Part shown: piece after piece, positions 12,328 to 12,690 of the stretch | How positions within the stretch are numbered: the first letter of the stretch is position 1 | Layout of the letters: each line of letters starts with the position of its first letter | NCBI GenBank assembly: GCA_002839245.1 | Contig: PGXR01000069.1 | Location: 1-12,690, forward strand | Reading direction: 5' to 3' | Source: Spirochaetae bacterium HGW-Spirochaetae-7 | GTDB lineage: Bacteria; Spirochaetota; Spirochaetia; Treponematales; UBA12059 | DNA length: 12,690 nucleotides | Notes under the pieces: model-generated | Told to the model about the DNA's origin: nothing | The model's database searches: none | What the model saw: the letters and a program-made list of their open reading frames with translations, nothing else | Position numbers and translations under genes: made by a program

Positions 12328-12690
12328 CAGTCCAGCCAGATTTCGGAAACGATGGGCGTACCCCGGAGCCGTTCAACGACATCGGCGCGGGGAGAGCAAC
12401 GTATCTGGGAATGGGCCTTGACCGTCACCTCGGAGCCCGAATCCTTGACGTGAAGTACGACGTTGCATTGCCCGGACGACTCGAAGAGGATATCGCGCAG
12501 GCTTTCGAGGTCTTCCTCGTGTATCACCGGATTCAGCGATATGTGCATCGTCCGGTAGCTTTTCTCCTTGAGCTCCGAAGGCTGCACGAGGCGGTCCACC
12601 TTGAAGCTGGGGTTCTCGCGCCCGAGGTCCACCATACCCCTGAGGAAGACGATGGCGTCCGCGACGAAGCGGCCGGGATTGGCCTCGAGC
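12327..12690 (-). CDS. dnaE: DNA polymerase III alpha subunit, C-terminal end (cut by right edge)
   Basis: The frame is open from the window edge and ends at the TGA at 12327-12329. The about 120 visible residues match the OB-fold/C-terminal part of bacterial DnaE: FVADAIVFLRGMVDLGRE is the strand of the OB domain often written as 'vlVkGrVd', and the following parts with FESSGQCNVVLHVKDSG (a Gly-x-Cys-x-Val pattern) and SQIRCSPRADVVERLR fit the terminal domain, where family members have 'pGdCpVyL' and 'vsps.el...l'. DnaE is the replicative polymerase; this piece binds single-stranded DNA and partner subunits and contains none of the catalytic residues. An internal ATG at 12635 is not the start. 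The stop overlaps the start of a histidine kinase by one base. Recognition rests on a short, poorly conserved region, so it is likely but not certain. Confidence 0.75.
   Translation of the reverse strand, partial: LEANPGRFVADAIVFLRGMVDLGRENPSFKVDRLVQPSELKEKSYRTMHISLNPVIHEEDLESLRDILFESSGQCNVVLHVKDSGSEVTVKAHSQIRCSPRADVVERLRGTPIVSEIWLD

Noticed and set aside
1..12690. CRISPR arrays, insertion sequences, tRNA or rRNA genes
   Set aside because: No spaced direct repeats, transposase motifs, terminal inverted repeats or tRNA-like cloverleaf sequence was noticed on either strand by eye.

Overview
The window comes from a GC-rich (roughly 60%), densely coded anaerobic, fermentative, H2-metabolising bacterium. 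A lipoprotein signal peptide, an [FeFe]-hydrogenase operon and the general look of the proteins fit an uncultured high-GC spirochaete, but this assignment is a guess: the window holds no rRNA or other marker that settles it.

Layout. Positions 1-1886 are on the minus strand: the 5' part of a lipoprotein gene cut by the left edge, adenylate kinase (adk), and a nucleotidyltransferase related to NadD with an unusual active-site motif. An AT-rich divergent intergenic region (about 1974-2110) follows. Positions 2124-7598 (plus) form a tight three-gene operon for a multi-subunit [FeFe]-hydrogenase: a HydC/NuoE-like 2Fe-2S subunit, a 1050-residue fusion of HydB/NuoF with a GltD/NfnB-like NADP(H) flavoprotein, and the catalytic HydA. 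It has a plausible promoter and a good intrinsic terminator at 7623-7658. Positions 7716-9590 (plus) hold a MobB-like/MobA fusion and a HAD phosphatase, ended by a strong hairpin. A gene-poor stretch (9591-9839) leads to an orphan six-helix membrane protein resembling an ECF-transporter S component. Positions 10475-12690 (minus) hold the 3' end of dnaE, overlapping by one base a NarL-type histidine kinase, which overlaps its response regulator by four bases.

Function. The centre of interest is the hydrogenase. In ordinary bifurcating HydABC the HydB subunit ends in a two-cluster ferredoxin domain. Here that position is taken by a GltD-like module with its own FAD and NADPH sites. The complex therefore appears built to connect H2, NAD(H) and NADP(H), possibly without free ferredoxin. 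The GltD module also looks permuted: the N-terminal RCLxC iron-sulphur segment of GltD is found at the extreme C-terminus. No hydrogenase maturation gene (hydE, hydF, hydG) and no molybdoenzyme for the MobA product lies in the window.
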